This document shows positions 48,216 to 57,089 of a stretch of DNA of 64,000 nt, one piece after another. The first letter of the stretch is position 1, and every line of letters starts with the position of its first letter. The translations under genes and the position numbers were made by a program. The notes beneath the pieces were generated by a model. That model worked only from the letters and a program-made list of their open reading frames with translations. It was not told the origin of the DNA and ran no database searches. Source of the stretch: Phyllobacterium endophyticum. Lineage in GTDB: Bacteria > Pseudomonadota > Alphaproteobacteria > Rhizobiales > Rhizobiaceae. The stretch spans positions 248,001 through 312,000 of the forward strand of contig NZ_PGGN01000001.1 in the NCBI RefSeq assembly GCF_003010935.1, in the 5' to 3' direction.

Positions 48216-49196
48216 TCAAGCGAACAGCAGAGAAGACAATTTGCGGCGGGCTGTGACAGAGGCTTCATCGGTCGGCCCCCAAGCATCGAAGAACTGAAGC
48301 AATTGTTTGCGGGCGCCGTCGTCGTTCCACGCACGGTCCGCCTTCATGATGGCGAGAAGATGGTCGGCCGCTTCGTCGCGCTGACCCATGGCGTTGAGGA
48401 TCATAGCAAGATCGTACCGGGCCTGGTGATCCGCGGGGTCTGCTTGCAGCCGTGTTTGCAACGCCACTGGATCGCCGAGTTTAGCCACCTGTTCGGCCAA
48501 TGTGATCTTGGCCTCGGCAGCACGAACGCTGGCGTTTTCCCTGGCGGCCGGTAGTACTTTGGCAAGCGTGGCTCTCGCCTGTTCAACTTCGCCAAGTTCA
48601 AGCAGGCAACTTGCCAGTCCCGCCAACGCGGTTACTTGATCAGGCACTTGTCCAAGGACTGCAGAATAGATCTGGGCAGCCTCGCCGTGGCGCCCTGCCT
48701 CTACCGATTGCGCTGCGGCATCGAGAGCCGACTGGATAGCCGCATCTTTGCCGCCGTCTGGGGACGCCACGCGATCGATGAACTCAGTCACCTTGGACTC
48801 GGGAAGCGCACCCATGAAGCCATCCACGGGTTTACCGTCGGCAAAAGCAATGACTGCTGGAATAGACTGGATACCGAGTTGGCCGGCGATGGCAGGATGA
48901 TCGTCGATGTTCATCTTGACGAGCTTGACGCGCCCGGAAGCCGCTCGAACGGCCTTCTCGAGTATAGGCGTGAGCTGCTTGCAGGGACCACACCAGGGAG
49001 CCCAGAAATCGACAAGGACCGGCTGCGCCTTCGATTCGGCAATTACATCCCTGGAGAAGCCCGCCGTCGTCGTCTCTCTGATCAGGTCACCAGCGCCGGT
49101 AGCGGCAGCGTCCGGTGCTGACGCTCCGAAAGAGACGGTCTGAGCTCCGGCAGGCGATCCGTAGCTTGCGCCAAACGGATTATCGATCTTGCTCAT
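48216..49196 (-). CDS. cnoX: CnoX-type chaperedoxin (thioredoxin + TPR)
   Basis: The 326-residue protein joins a thioredoxin domain (residues about 45-150, active site WCGPC with Cys69 and Cys72) to tetratricopeptide-like repeats (about 165-310). That is the YbbN/CnoX arrangement. E. coli YbbN is a holdase that protects proteins from bleach and passes them to GroEL; it has lost the CxxC, whereas this protein keeps a full WCGPC, as in Caulobacter-type members that also reduce disulfides. It leads a three-gene unit with Lon-N and Trm112. Confidence 0.92.
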   Translation of the reverse strand: MSKIDNPFGASYGSPAGAQTVSFGASAPDAAATGAGDLIRETTTAGFSRDVIAESKAQPVLVDFWAPWCGPCKQLTPILEKAVRAASGRVKLVKMNIDDHPAIAGQLGIQSIPAVIAFADGKPVDGFMGALPESKVTEFIDRVASPDGGKDAAIQSALDAAAQSVEAGRHGEAAQIYSAVLGQVPDQVTALAGLASCLLELGEVEQARATLAKVLPAARENASVRAAEAKITLAEQVAKLGDPVALQTRLQADPADHQARYDLAMILNAMGQRDEAADHLLAIMKADRAWNDDGARKQLLQFFDAWGPTDEASVTARRKLSSLLFA

Positions 49197-49277
49197 GAAA
49201 TTCTCCCGCGATTTGCCGATCTTATATTGAGTTTACAGCCAAGACCATCCTCTAGAACGTGATCCAGCCGTCGGCTA

Positions 49278-49787
49278 TCAGTTTGGGTTTGTTCCGTCGA
49301 TTTTCAAGATCATTGGTTCATGGCCTGTCGACCTCAAGAACTTCATCAGGTCGTCGCGCCTTATCGAAGTCGTAGCCTCATTCGTAAGCGGATGAACATT
49401 GATCAAGTCCTGTCGCAGCAGGCTCTCGTCGAGCACTACCTTGACCTCGCGCCGTGTATCATTGATCAGACCCAATACGCTGACAGATCCTGGTGTCAAA
49501 CCCAGTAACTCCTGAAGTTTTTCCGGCTTGCCGAATGAAACGCGACTCGAAGCGCCGATCCTGGCATGAATGGTTTTAAGATCGATTGAAGCTTCCTCGT
49601 CTGTCGTCACGAGGTAATAATTGTCTTTCTTGTCTTTGAGGAAAAGGTTCTTGGTGTGACCCCCGGCAAGCTGACCCCTCAGATGCTGCGCCTCGGCCAC
49701 GGTGAACACGGCGGGATGACGGATAGTCGTTACCTTGATGCCGAGACTGTCGAAATGCTGCATCAACTCATCATACGTCTTGCTCAT
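49278..49787 (-). CDS. YbaK-type prolyl-tRNA editing protein (ProXp)
   Basis: The 169-residue protein has the YbaK/aminoacyl-tRNA deacylase fold: GIKVTTIRHPAVFTVAEAQ, GGHTKNLFLKDKKDNYYLV with the catalytic lysine, and the GLTPGSVSVLGLIND block. These enzymes hydrolyse mischarged tRNA-Pro; the ProXp-ala type acts on Ala-tRNA-Pro. The sequence is nearest to that type. Monocistronic, on the minus strand next to the cnoX unit. Confidence 0.9.
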   Translation of the reverse strand: MSKTYDELMQHFDSLGIKVTTIRHPAVFTVAEAQHLRGQLAGGHTKNLFLKDKKDNYYLVTTDEEASIDLKTIHARIGASSRVSFGKPEKLQELLGLTPGSVSVLGLINDTRREVKVVLDESLLRQDLINVHPLTNEATTSIRRDDLMKFLRSTGHEPMILKIDGTNPN

Positions 49788-49981
49788 GATGGACTTCCGC
49801 TAATTTCCGATACTACTCGCCCTTTCCTATTCGCTCCAACGCCCGCTCTCAAGAGGAAAGCCGTGCCGCGGCGACAATCAGAGCTTTTTCTGAGCTACCG
49901 CGCAGAACGCCAAATTTCCCTGTTGCAATTGCCCCGCGCTTAGGCCATATAGGCCCCGCTTCGCAAGACAAACTGGCGCGT

Positions 49982-50056
49982 GCGGGAGTAGCTCAGGGGT
50001 AGAGCACAACCTTGCCAAGGTTGGGGTCGAGGGTTCGAATCCCTTCTCCCGCTCCA
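49982..50056 (+). tRNA. tRNA-Gly (GCC)
   Basis: The cloverleaf is complete: acceptor GCGGGAG/CTCCCGC, D arm GCTC with loop AGGGGTA, anticodon stem CAACC/GGTTG with loop TTGCCAA and anticodon GCC, and T arm GAGGG/CCCTT with loop TTCGAAT. CCA is encoded. A strong terminator follows 15 bases later. Confidence 0.97.
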
Positions 50057-50070
50057 GTTGTCCGAAGTTC

Positions 50071-50098
50071 AAAGGGCCCGGTTTTACTGGGCCTTTTT
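50071..50098 (+). terminator. Rho-independent terminator of tRNA-Gly
   Basis: AAAGGGCCCGG pairs with CTGGGCCTTTT (with two G-T pairs) around the loop TTTTA, and the T-run continues after the stem. Confidence 0.82.
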
Positions 50099-50175
50099 GC
50101 TATCTCGCAACTGTGCGGCGAGGTGAGCGCTCGATTCAATTGCAATCTTCGGCAAAATGGATAAACCCGTGTCCT

Positions 50176-51225
50176 ATGGCACAGAAGAAGGCTCACGAGG
50201 TTGATGGTTTCCTGCGAAGGCTGGATCGCTCCTATCCCGTCATCCTCGTATATGGTCCGGACAAAGGACTTGTCAGCGAACGAGTGGAGATCTTTATCAA
50301 GCTGACCGGCCTTTCCAAGGACGATCCTTTCGCCGTGATTCGCCTGGATGCGGATGATGTGAATGCAGAGCCGGGCAGGCTGTCAGACGAAGCGAATACG
50401 ATATCGATGTTCGGTGGGGAACGTTTGATCTGGGTTCGCAATGCTGCTGGCCAGAAAGGGCTCGCTGAAGCTGTTGCCTTCCTTGTCAAGGATCCGCCGA
50501 CTGATACCTTCATTCTCGTCGAGGCCGGCGATCTGAAAAAGGGCGCAGGCCTCCGCGCGACGGTTGAGCAAAGCGCAAGTGCCATGGCCCTCCCCTGTTA
50601 CAGCGATGATGCGCGGGGAATCGACAGCACGATTGACCACGTGCTGACAGTCAATCAGTTGCAAATCGCCTTGGACGCCCGAAATCTCCTCAAGGAAAGC
50701 CTCGGCGGCGATAGGCTGGCAACTCGTGCCGAACTCGAAAAGATCTGCCTTTATGCGCACGGTCGCGAGCGAATCACCATCAGCGATGTTCGGGACATAA
50801 TCGGAGACGTCAGCGCCACATCCTATGAAGCGGTTGTCGACGCGATGATGGTGGGAAATATCAGCGATTTCACACACGCCTTCGATCGTGTCATTGGTAC
50901 CGGGTCTTCCAGTTTTCTCGTGCTCAGCGGCGCGATAAGACAGTTTCAGTCGTTACAAACGTTACGTTACGGCATGGAAGCCGAAGGGAAAACAGCGGGA
51001 TCAGCCGTTATGGCGGCAAGACCGCCAATCTTCTTCGCAAGGAAGAAACTGGTCGAAACGGCGCTTCAATGCTGGAACTCACAATCCTGTTTGCGCGCCA
51101 TAGAGCGGCTCCAGCGGACTGTTCTGGAGAGCCGCCGCAACGCCGCCCTCTCTATACCGATCATTCGGCAGTCCATGATGGCATTGGCTGCAGAGGCGGG
51201 CCGCAACTCACGCAATGGGCGTTAA
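50176..51225 (+). CDS. holA: DNA polymerase III delta subunit
   Basis: HolA opens the beta clamp in the clamp-loader complex. The 349-residue protein has the delta pattern: VILVYGPDKGLVSERVE at the start, DPFAVIRLDADDVN, GERLIWVRNA and the helical C-terminal collar. Start MAQKKAHEVDGFLRRL is the family start; 21 upstream codons are ignored. In many Rhizobiales lptE precedes holA; here a tRNA gene does. It converges with parB across nine bases and sits about 10 kb from the presumed origin. Confidence 0.92.
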   Translation: MAQKKAHEVDGFLRRLDRSYPVILVYGPDKGLVSERVEIFIKLTGLSKDDPFAVIRLDADDVNAEPGRLSDEANTISMFGGERLIWVRNAAGQKGLAEAVAFLVKDPPTDTFILVEAGDLKKGAGLRATVEQSASAMALPCYSDDARGIDSTIDHVLTVNQLQIALDARNLLKESLGGDRLATRAELEKICLYAHGRERITISDVRDIIGDVSATSYEAVVDAMMVGNISDFTHAFDRVIGTGSSSFLVLSGAIRQFQSLQTLRYGMEAEGKTAGSAVMAARPPIFFARKKLVETALQCWNSQSCLRAIERLQRTVLESRRNAALSIPIIRQSMMALAAEAGRNSRNGR

Positions 51226-51234
51226 GTCGGGCCT

Positions 51235-52140
51235 TCAGGCGAGGCCTCCCCATTTAACGCGATGTTGCAGGCGCTGACATATCTCATCGAGTTGCTCGAG
51301 CGTAGTGTAGTGAATACGCACGTCGCCGCCATTGTTGAGATGGTTGACCGACACCCGCATACCCATCACGTCCGTTAACAGCTTCTCAAGGGCCTTCGTG
51401 TCGGCGTCCTTGCCGTCGTCCGCATCTTTTTTGCGAATAATCGGTGACGGTTTTCCCCCGTCCTGCGCCAGCGCTTCGGCTTGGCGTACCGAAAGACCAT
51501 TGCGGATGATCTTCTCGGCGAGAGCGCCAGGATTTTCCGCAGTTATCAAAGTCCTGGCATGGCCGGCTGACAAGGAACCGTTAGTAATCATGTCGCGAAC
51601 CGGTTCGGGCAGCTTCAACAGCCGCAAAGTGTTGGCGACATGGCTGCGGCTCTTGCCGATCACCTGCGCCAAGTCAGCCTGCGTGTATTCGTGCTCGTCG
51701 ATAAGTTGTTGATATCCGAGGCCTTCTTCGATCGGATTAAGATCCGCGCGCTGTACGTTTTCGATGATTGCGAGCTCGAGGGCGATGCGGTCATCGACCT
51801 CTCGGATGATAACTGGAACAGTGGCCAGCCCGGCGCGCTGCGCCGCACGCCAACGGCGTTCGCCTGCGATCAGTTCATAATGACCAGCTGTCGCGCCGGA
51901 AGGGCGCACAACTACCGGTTGAACAATTCCGTGCTGGAGTATCGAGTCGGTAAGATTTTTCAGATCTTCCTCGGCAAAAAGGCGGCGCGGGTTGCGCGGG
52001 TTGCGCGAGATGAACTCGATCGGCACGTGGCGGTCGAGACTTGCTACGGGCGCTATAGGCTCATCTTGCACCCTGTCCATCTCGCCGATGAGAGCTGCCA
52101 GTCCCCGCCCCAACCGTTTTTTTGAAAGATCTTCATTCAT
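51235..52140 (-). CDS. parB: Chromosome partitioning protein ParB
   Basis: ParB is the CTPase clamp that loads at parS and spreads on DNA for origin segregation. The 301-residue protein has the N-terminal RLGRGLAALIGEM tag for ParA contact, the CTP-binding block AGERRWRAAQRAG, a helix-turn-helix with QADLAQVIGKSRSHVANTLRLLKLP, and a C-terminal dimer domain. ATG at 52140 has GGAAG eight bases upstream; an in-frame ATG five codons earlier is less likely. It follows parA after 37 bases. Three candidate parS sites lie 1.5-3.5 kb upstream. Confidence 0.96.
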   Translation of the reverse strand: MNEDLSKKRLGRGLAALIGEMDRVQDEPIAPVASLDRHVPIEFISRNPRNPRRLFAEEDLKNLTDSILQHGIVQPVVVRPSGATAGHYELIAGERRWRAAQRAGLATVPVIIREVDDRIALELAIIENVQRADLNPIEEGLGYQQLIDEHEYTQADLAQVIGKSRSHVANTLRLLKLPEPVRDMITNGSLSAGHARTLITAENPGALAEKIIRNGLSVRQAEALAQDGGKPSPIIRKKDADDGKDADTKALEKLLTDVMGMRVSVNHLNNGGDVRIHYTTLEQLDEICQRLQHRVKWGGLA

Positions 52141-52177
52141 TGTCAAAGCTTCCATAATTGTTTCGTAGACGAATCGG

Positions 52178-52972
52178 TCACGCCGCTCGCAGATGTCGCT
52201 CTCGCTGTATCACTTCCGATGCCAACTGCAGGTAAGCCTGGCTTCCGGCGCATTTCAGGTCATAAAGAATAGCTGGAATGCCATAGGAGGGTGCTTCGGA
52301 AACCCGAACATTGCGCGGTATGACAGTCCTGTAGACTTTGTCGCCCATAAAGGAACGAACATCATCGACAACCTGCGTCGCAAGATTATTCCGTCCATCG
52401 TACATTGTCAGTACGATTCCCTGAATGTTGAGTCCGGGATTCAGCGAGGCTCGAACCTGGTTTACGGTCTCCAGGAGCTGGCTCAACCCTTCCAAAGCGA
52501 AAAACTCACATTGCAGAGGCACGAGCACAGAATCGGCAGCCGCCATCGAGTTCATCGTCAGCAGGTTCAGGGATGGCGGGCAGTCTATCAGGATGTAGGT
52601 GAATGGCGACGCCATGGCGTTGCCGCGAAAGGCTTTTCGCAACCTCGTAGCGCGATCAGGTGCATTGGATATTTCCATTTCGACGCCCAACAAATCGAGC
52701 GTCGATGGAATGAGCGACAAATTCGGTACAGCTGTAAGGACTGCAGCCTCCTCGACGGACGCAGTCTGCATGAGCACATCGTAGGAGGACAGGGTGCGAT
52801 TCTTGCGATCTACGCCGAGGCCGGTGCTGGCGTTACCTTGCGGATCCAGATCCACTATCAACACACTCTCGCCGATGGCAGCGAGCGCCGTGGCGAGGTT
52901 TATCGCGGTTGTGGTCTTGCCAACGCCACCTTTTTGATTGGCTATCGTAATGATGCGAGTCTGGCTGTTCAT
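52178..52972 (-). CDS. parA: Chromosome partitioning ATPase ParA
   Basis: This 264-residue deviant-Walker ATPase has NQKGGVGKTTTA (signature lysine and P-loop, residues 12-22), DLDPQGNASTG, and DCPPSLNLLTMN. It drives segregation of ParB-parS complexes along the nucleoid. Its C-terminal part (GDKVYRTVIPRNVRVSEAPS) is that of chromosomal rather than RepABC plasmid ParA. It lies between rsmG and parB in the canonical alphaproteobacterial order. Confidence 0.97.
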   Translation of the reverse strand: MNSQTRIITIANQKGGVGKTTTAINLATALAAIGESVLIVDLDPQGNASTGLGVDRKNRTLSSYDVLMQTASVEEAAVLTAVPNLSLIPSTLDLLGVEMEISNAPDRATRLRKAFRGNAMASPFTYILIDCPPSLNLLTMNSMAAADSVLVPLQCEFFALEGLSQLLETVNQVRASLNPGLNIQGIVLTMYDGRNNLATQVVDDVRSFMGDKVYRTVIPRNVRVSEAPSYGIPAILYDLKCAGSQAYLQLASEVIQRERHLRAA

Positions 52973-53024
52973 CGCTGCTTCCTACGCAAAACGCCCGATC
53001 ATGGCGATCAAGCTTATGCAATAA

Positions 53025-53669
53025 CTATCGATTCAGTTCTGTTCGTCGCAAATTTTCTATTTGCAGCACGACCGAATCTTTATCGACTGCACTCCCACGT
53101 TCTACCAGATCAAACGCCCATGCGTCACGGCTTTCCTCAATCTCCCTCTGGTAATCCCTACCTTTTTGAAACAGCGCTGTTGCCCCTGATGTCAGCCACG
53201 GTTCTGCAAGCTCGAAAAGACGGCCAAGCGGGGCGAGAGCCCGGGCTGTGATAATTTCCGGCGTTGGTATCCTCTTCCACATAGTATCTATTCGGGCAGC
53301 ATGGACGAGTCCTGGCGCGGTAAACCGCCCTAAGGCAGTCCGCAGAAACGCGGCTTTTTTTCCGTTACTTTCAACGAGGTCGATGTGAGCACCCGGGCGA
53401 TTCTTCAACATGATTGCGAGCACAACCCCCGGGAAACCTCCTCCAGAACCAAGGTCCAGCCACGTTTGAGCGGCCGGCGCCATGTTGAACAACTGAGCGC
53501 TGTCTAAGATATGACGGTCCCAAAGCTCTTCGAGGGATGAAGGCGACGCCAGATTTATTGCCGTCGACCACTTCCGGAATAATTCTTCAAAAGCTTGAAG
53601 GTTATCCACTGTTTCACGTGAAACATCAGGGGCCACTTCCCTGAGGCGCCTGTTTCTATCGAACGTCAC
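53025..53669 (-). CDS. rsmG: 16S rRNA m7G527 methyltransferase
   Basis: RsmG (GidB) methylates G527 of 16S rRNA; loss gives low-level streptomycin resistance. The 214-residue protein has the SAM motif [17 protein letters not shown] and the [25 protein letters not shown] start. ATG overlaps the mnmG stop (ATGA). A perfect parS lies inside its early codons and encodes V-S-R-E-T. Confidence 0.95.
   Translation of the reverse strand: MTFDRNRRLREVAPDVSRETVDNLQAFEELFRKWSTAINLASPSSLEELWDRHILDSAQLFNMAPAAQTWLDLGSGGGFPGVVLAIMLKNRPGAHIDLVESNGKKAAFLRTALGRFTAPGLVHAARIDTMWKRIPTPEIITARALAPLGRLFELAEPWLTSGATALFQKGRDYQREIEESRDAWAFDLVERGSAVDKDSVVLQIENLRRTELNR
53610..53625. promoter_or_regulatory. parS site inside rsmG
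   Basis: TGTTTCACGTGAAACA is a perfect 16-bp palindrome identical to the consensus bacterial ParB-binding site. It lies within the first 20 codons of rsmG, 1.5 kb from parB. Confidence 0.93.
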
Positions 53670-55531
53670 GCCACATCCTGTATTGTGGCCTTGCGTATCT
53701 GCGTGATGACAAGTGCGAGTGCCGCGGGGGTCATTCCATCAATGCGCTGCGCTTCAGCAAGTGATCTTGGTTGCCTTTGAAGGAGCTTCTGTTTCAACTC
53801 GTTCGACAGACCTGGTACAGCCGAAAAATCGACTCCAGAAGGAATGAGCAGAGCTTCCTCGCGCTCCATCGCTGCAACGTCTGCCTTCTGGCGTTCAAGA
53901 TAGACAGCGTATTGCGCCTCGATTTCAAGTGCTTCAGCAATTCTACCGTCGATCTCACGCAGTTCCGGCCAGATTTGACCTACACGCTGAAAGTCAATAT
54001 CCGGGAATGCCAGTAGTTCGTAGACGGAGCGCCGAACCCCATCCATGTTCAAACGGAGGCTCAGATGCGCGGCTGCGTTTGGAGTGATTGTGAGGCTCTT
54101 TGCCAATGTTCGCGCCGCATCAAGTTTGGCGGCCCGAGTAGCGAACCGCTTCCCCCTCGGCGCACCAAGTATGCCTAATCGTTCAGCCATCGGGGTCAAT
54201 CGTTCATCAGCGTTGTCCGCACGCAACGATAGCCGAAACTCAGCACGCGAAGTGAACATACGGTAGGGCTCTGTTACCCCGCGCGAAGTAAGATCATCCA
54301 CCATGACGCCAATATACGCTTCGGTACGCTGAATAATTATCGGTTCCACTCCGCCGGCGATTCGTGCTGCATTTACCCCGGCAAGCAGGCCTTGGGCGGC
54401 TGCCTCCTCATAGCCCGTCGTGCCATTGATCTGCCCGGCCATAAACAATCCGGCAATCCGGCGTGTTTGCAGGGTGCGATCAAGCTCACGCGGATCAATG
54501 TAATCGTACTCGATCGCGTAGCCTGGCTGTAACATGACAGCTTTTTCCAGACCAGGGATCGTCTTTAGAAGCTCCAGCTGGACATCCTCTGGAAGCGAAG
54601 TCGAAATGCCATTCGGGTAAACAGTATCGTCATCAAGACCCTCAGGCTCGAGGAATATTTGATGGCCATCGCGGTCACCAAACTTGACGATCTTGTCCTC
54701 CACAGAGGGACAATAGCGAGGTCCGATCCCCGCGATGGAACCGGAATACATGGCAGACCGATGGAGATTGGCACGGATCACCGCATGGGTTTCAACTGTC
54801 GTCCGAGTGATGCCGCAGTCGATCTGCGGATTCCCGATCAAGTCGGTCATTAGAGAAAATGGCAGTGGATTGATATCCGCGGATTGTGCTTCAAGACTCC
54901 GCCAGTCGATCGTTCGGCCATCAAGCCGCGGCGGCGTTCCCGTCTTCAGTCGACCGAGCGCGAAGTCATGTCGTGCTAATGTGTCCGACAACCCCAGTGC
55001 GGGTGCTTCACCTGCTCGACCCGCCGGGATTTTCTTCTCACCGACATGGATAAGCCCGCGCAAGAACGTGCCGGTCGTCAAGACAACGGTAGCGCAGCGA
55101 AGCACCGTGCCGTTAAGCAGTTGGATCCCGGCGATGCGGCCACCATTTATAATGAGGTCGTTCGCTCCGCCTTCGATGACTGTGAGACCGTTCTGTTCCG
55201 CAATCGCCTCCTGCATAGCACGACGATAAAGCTGGCGATCTGCTTGGGTCCGCGGCCCCCGAACCGCCGGTCCCTTCCGACGGTTCAGTAGTCGAAACTG
55301 GATGCCAGCTGCATCCGCTACCCTACCCATGAGGCCATCAAGCGCGTCGATTTCCCTAACCAGGTGCCCCTTTCCGAGGCCACCAATAGCCGGATTGCAC
55401 GACATCACCCCGATAGTGTCGGCTCGATGCGTTACGAGTGCTGTCTTTGCACCAAAGCGCGCGGAAGCAGCTGCTGCTTCACAGCCTGCATGACCGCCAC
55501 CAATAATAATGACATCAAATACGTCGTTCAC
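53666..55531 (-). CDS. mnmG: tRNA uridine-34 carboxymethylaminomethyl-modification enzyme MnmG
   Basis: MnmG (GidA) makes cmnm5U34 in tRNAs with MnmE, using FAD. The 621-residue protein has the FAD motif [13 protein letters not shown] (8-20), [20 protein letters not shown], and GRYCPS in the centre (family PRYCPSxE). The C-terminal helices recognise tRNA and MnmE. It is coupled to rsmG by an ATGA overlap and lies 133 bases from mnmE, a gap that carries two parS sites. Confidence 0.97.
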   Translation of the reverse strand: MNDVFDVIIIGGGHAGCEAAAASARFGAKTALVTHRADTIGVMSCNPAIGGLGKGHLVREIDALDGLMGRVADAAGIQFRLLNRRKGPAVRGPRTQADRQLYRRAMQEAIAEQNGLTVIEGGANDLIINGGRIAGIQLLNGTVLRCATVVLTTGTFLRGLIHVGEKKIPAGRAGEAPALGLSDTLARHDFALGRLKTGTPPRLDGRTIDWRSLEAQSADINPLPFSLMTDLIGNPQIDCGITRTTVETHAVIRANLHRSAMYSGSIAGIGPRYCPSVEDKIVKFGDRDGHQIFLEPEGLDDDTVYPNGISTSLPEDVQLELLKTIPGLEKAVMLQPGYAIEYDYIDPRELDRTLQTRRIAGLFMAGQINGTTGYEEAAAQGLLAGVNAARIAGGVEPIIIQRTEAYIGVMVDDLTSRGVTEPYRMFTSRAEFRLSLRADNADERLTPMAERLGILGAPRGKRFATRAAKLDAARTLAKSLTITPNAAAHLSLRLNMDGVRRSVYELLAFPDIDFQRVGQIWPELREIDGRIAEALEIEAQYAVYLERQKADVAAMEREEALLIPSGVDFSAVPGLSNELKQKLLQRQPRSLAEAQRIDGMTPAALALVITQIRKATIQDVA

Positions 55532-55611
55532 AGTACCGAGCTTTCCATGTGCGAATCTAGGAATTGATGGGGCAAAACCGCGTCACGAGTCAAGTACACG
55601 GCTGTAAACAG

Positions 55612-55627
55612 TGTTTCACGTGAAACA
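55612..55627. promoter_or_regulatory. parS site between mnmG and mnmE
   Basis: TGTTTCACGTGAAACA, a second perfect copy of the ParB-binding palindrome, in the intergenic gap. Confidence 0.93.
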
Positions 55628-55651
55628 AACCAATCACCCCTTGGCGCCGAT

Positions 55652-55667
55652 TGTTTCACGTGAATCA
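55652..55667. promoter_or_regulatory. Near-perfect parS site overlapping the mnmE stop
   Basis: TGTTTCACGTGAATCA differs from the consensus palindrome in one base (T for A at position 14). It lies 40 bases from the previous site and includes the mnmE stop codon. Confidence 0.8.
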
Positions 55668-56990
55668 TTTGCCAATACAGAATTGGGAGAATACGACATC
55701 CAGGATATCCTCGACATCAACGTCCCCTGTGATGCGGCCCAAGGCAAATGTGGCGCGTCGCAAGTATTCCGCGCGAATCTCCAACGGCGCCGTTTCTTGC
55801 TCCATCGCATTCATTATTTCTCTTCGGGTCTCCTGAAGGAGTTCAATGTGCCGGAGTCGGGTTGGCAGCGGATCAGATAGATCACCGGCGGCGGCGGCCG
55901 CCCGGTTCGCAAGCACCTCCATGAGAGAATCAAGGCCTGCACCCCTGCGTGTTGAAATCACGAGGTCATATTTCACTTCCGAATGTGCTTCGGTCAAATC
56001 GGATTTCGTGCCCACATTGATGATTGAACTTTGATCTATACCACTGAGATCGTGTGCAACGGGTTCAGCGATGTCTGTGAGCGCAATCACCAAATCTGCT
56101 GCGGACGCGCGTTCCAGCGCCCGTTCGATGCCAATCCTTTCAACCTTGTCAGCCGAACTCCTCAGGCCTGCAGTGTCAGTGACGAGGACTGGTAGGCCGT
56201 TCAGATCCAACCTAATCTCGATGAGGTCACGTGTGGTACCAGGTTCATCGGAGACAATTGCAACGTCACTGCCTGCCAATGCATTAAGGAGGCTGGATTT
56301 GCCTGCATTCGGCGCTCCCACGATGACCACACGATACCCCTCGCGAACGATTGCCCCGCGCTTCCCGTCGGCAACATGGCTATCGATGCGAGCAACCAAC
56401 CGGCGCATCGACTGCCAGACCCGATCGGATACCGACCCTGGAACATCCCCCTCGTCAGCAAAATCAAGTTCGGCCTCGATGAATGCGCGTGCGCGGATCA
56501 ATTCCGTTCGCCAGTCCGCATATAGATTGGCCTGAACACCAGTCGAAATTTGAAGCGCGAGCCGTCGCTGGCTCTCTGTCTCAGCCGCTACGAGATCAGC
56601 CAGGCCTTCAACCACAGTCAGGTCAAATTTGCCATTGGTAAAGGCACGGCGCGTGAACTCGCCAGCCTCAGCCATTCGGCAGTTTTCAAATGTATAGAGT
56701 GTAGATATCACCGCATCGACTACCGCCTTACCACCATGAACGTGCAATTCAGCGCAATCTTCACCAGTAAAGCTGTATGGACCCGGGAAGAAAACGACCA
56801 AGCCTTGATCGATAACCCGCCGTTGGCGATCCCTGATCATTCGCAGAGCCGCAAAACGCGGCTGTGGGAGTGAACCACAAATTGTTTCGACAGCGAATCG
56901 AGTCGCGCCACCCGAAACGCGGATCACGGCAACGCCAGAAGGCAGCCTGCCACTCGATAGGGCAAAAATCGTGCTGTCGTGTACCTGCAT
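55665..56990 (-). CDS. mnmE: tRNA modification GTPase MnmE
   Basis: MnmE (TrmE) is the G protein partner of MnmG in U34 modification. The 441-residue protein has the N-terminal folate domain (DSTIFALSSGRLPSGVAVIRVSG), a helical domain interrupted by the G domain with GAPNAGKSS (about 226-234), EPGTTRD and DTAGLR. It ends in the conserved C-terminal CIGK whose cysteine takes part in catalysis. Start MQVHDS is the family start; a longer frame of 27 codons is ignored. It is followed by the parS-bearing gap. Confidence 0.96.
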   Translation of the reverse strand: MQVHDSTIFALSSGRLPSGVAVIRVSGGATRFAVETICGSLPQPRFAALRMIRDRQRRVIDQGLVVFFPGPYSFTGEDCAELHVHGGKAVVDAVISTLYTFENCRMAEAGEFTRRAFTNGKFDLTVVEGLADLVAAETESQRRLALQISTGVQANLYADWRTELIRARAFIEAELDFADEGDVPGSVSDRVWQSMRRLVARIDSHVADGKRGAIVREGYRVVIVGAPNAGKSSLLNALAGSDVAIVSDEPGTTRDLIEIRLDLNGLPVLVTDTAGLRSSADKVERIGIERALERASAADLVIALTDIAEPVAHDLSGIDQSSIINVGTKSDLTEAHSEVKYDLVISTRRGAGLDSLMEVLANRAAAAAGDLSDPLPTRLRHIELLQETRREIMNAMEQETAPLEIRAEYLRRATFALGRITGDVDVEDILDVVFSQFCIGK

Positions 56991-57031
56991 TTGGCGTGTC
57001 CTGGAGCACTGTTCGGTTCGGGTATCATACA

Positions 57032-57064
57032 ACAAAAAACCCGCGGCTGTTGTGCCACGGGTTT
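57032..57064 (-). terminator. Rho-independent terminator of rho
   Basis: On the minus strand AAACCCGTGGC pairs with GCCGCGGGTTT (one G-T pair) around a 6-base loop, followed by TTTG. It ends 26 bases after the rho stop and before mnmE. Confidence 0.82.
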
Positions 57065-57089
57065 TCCACATCGTTAGCCAAAAACCAGA

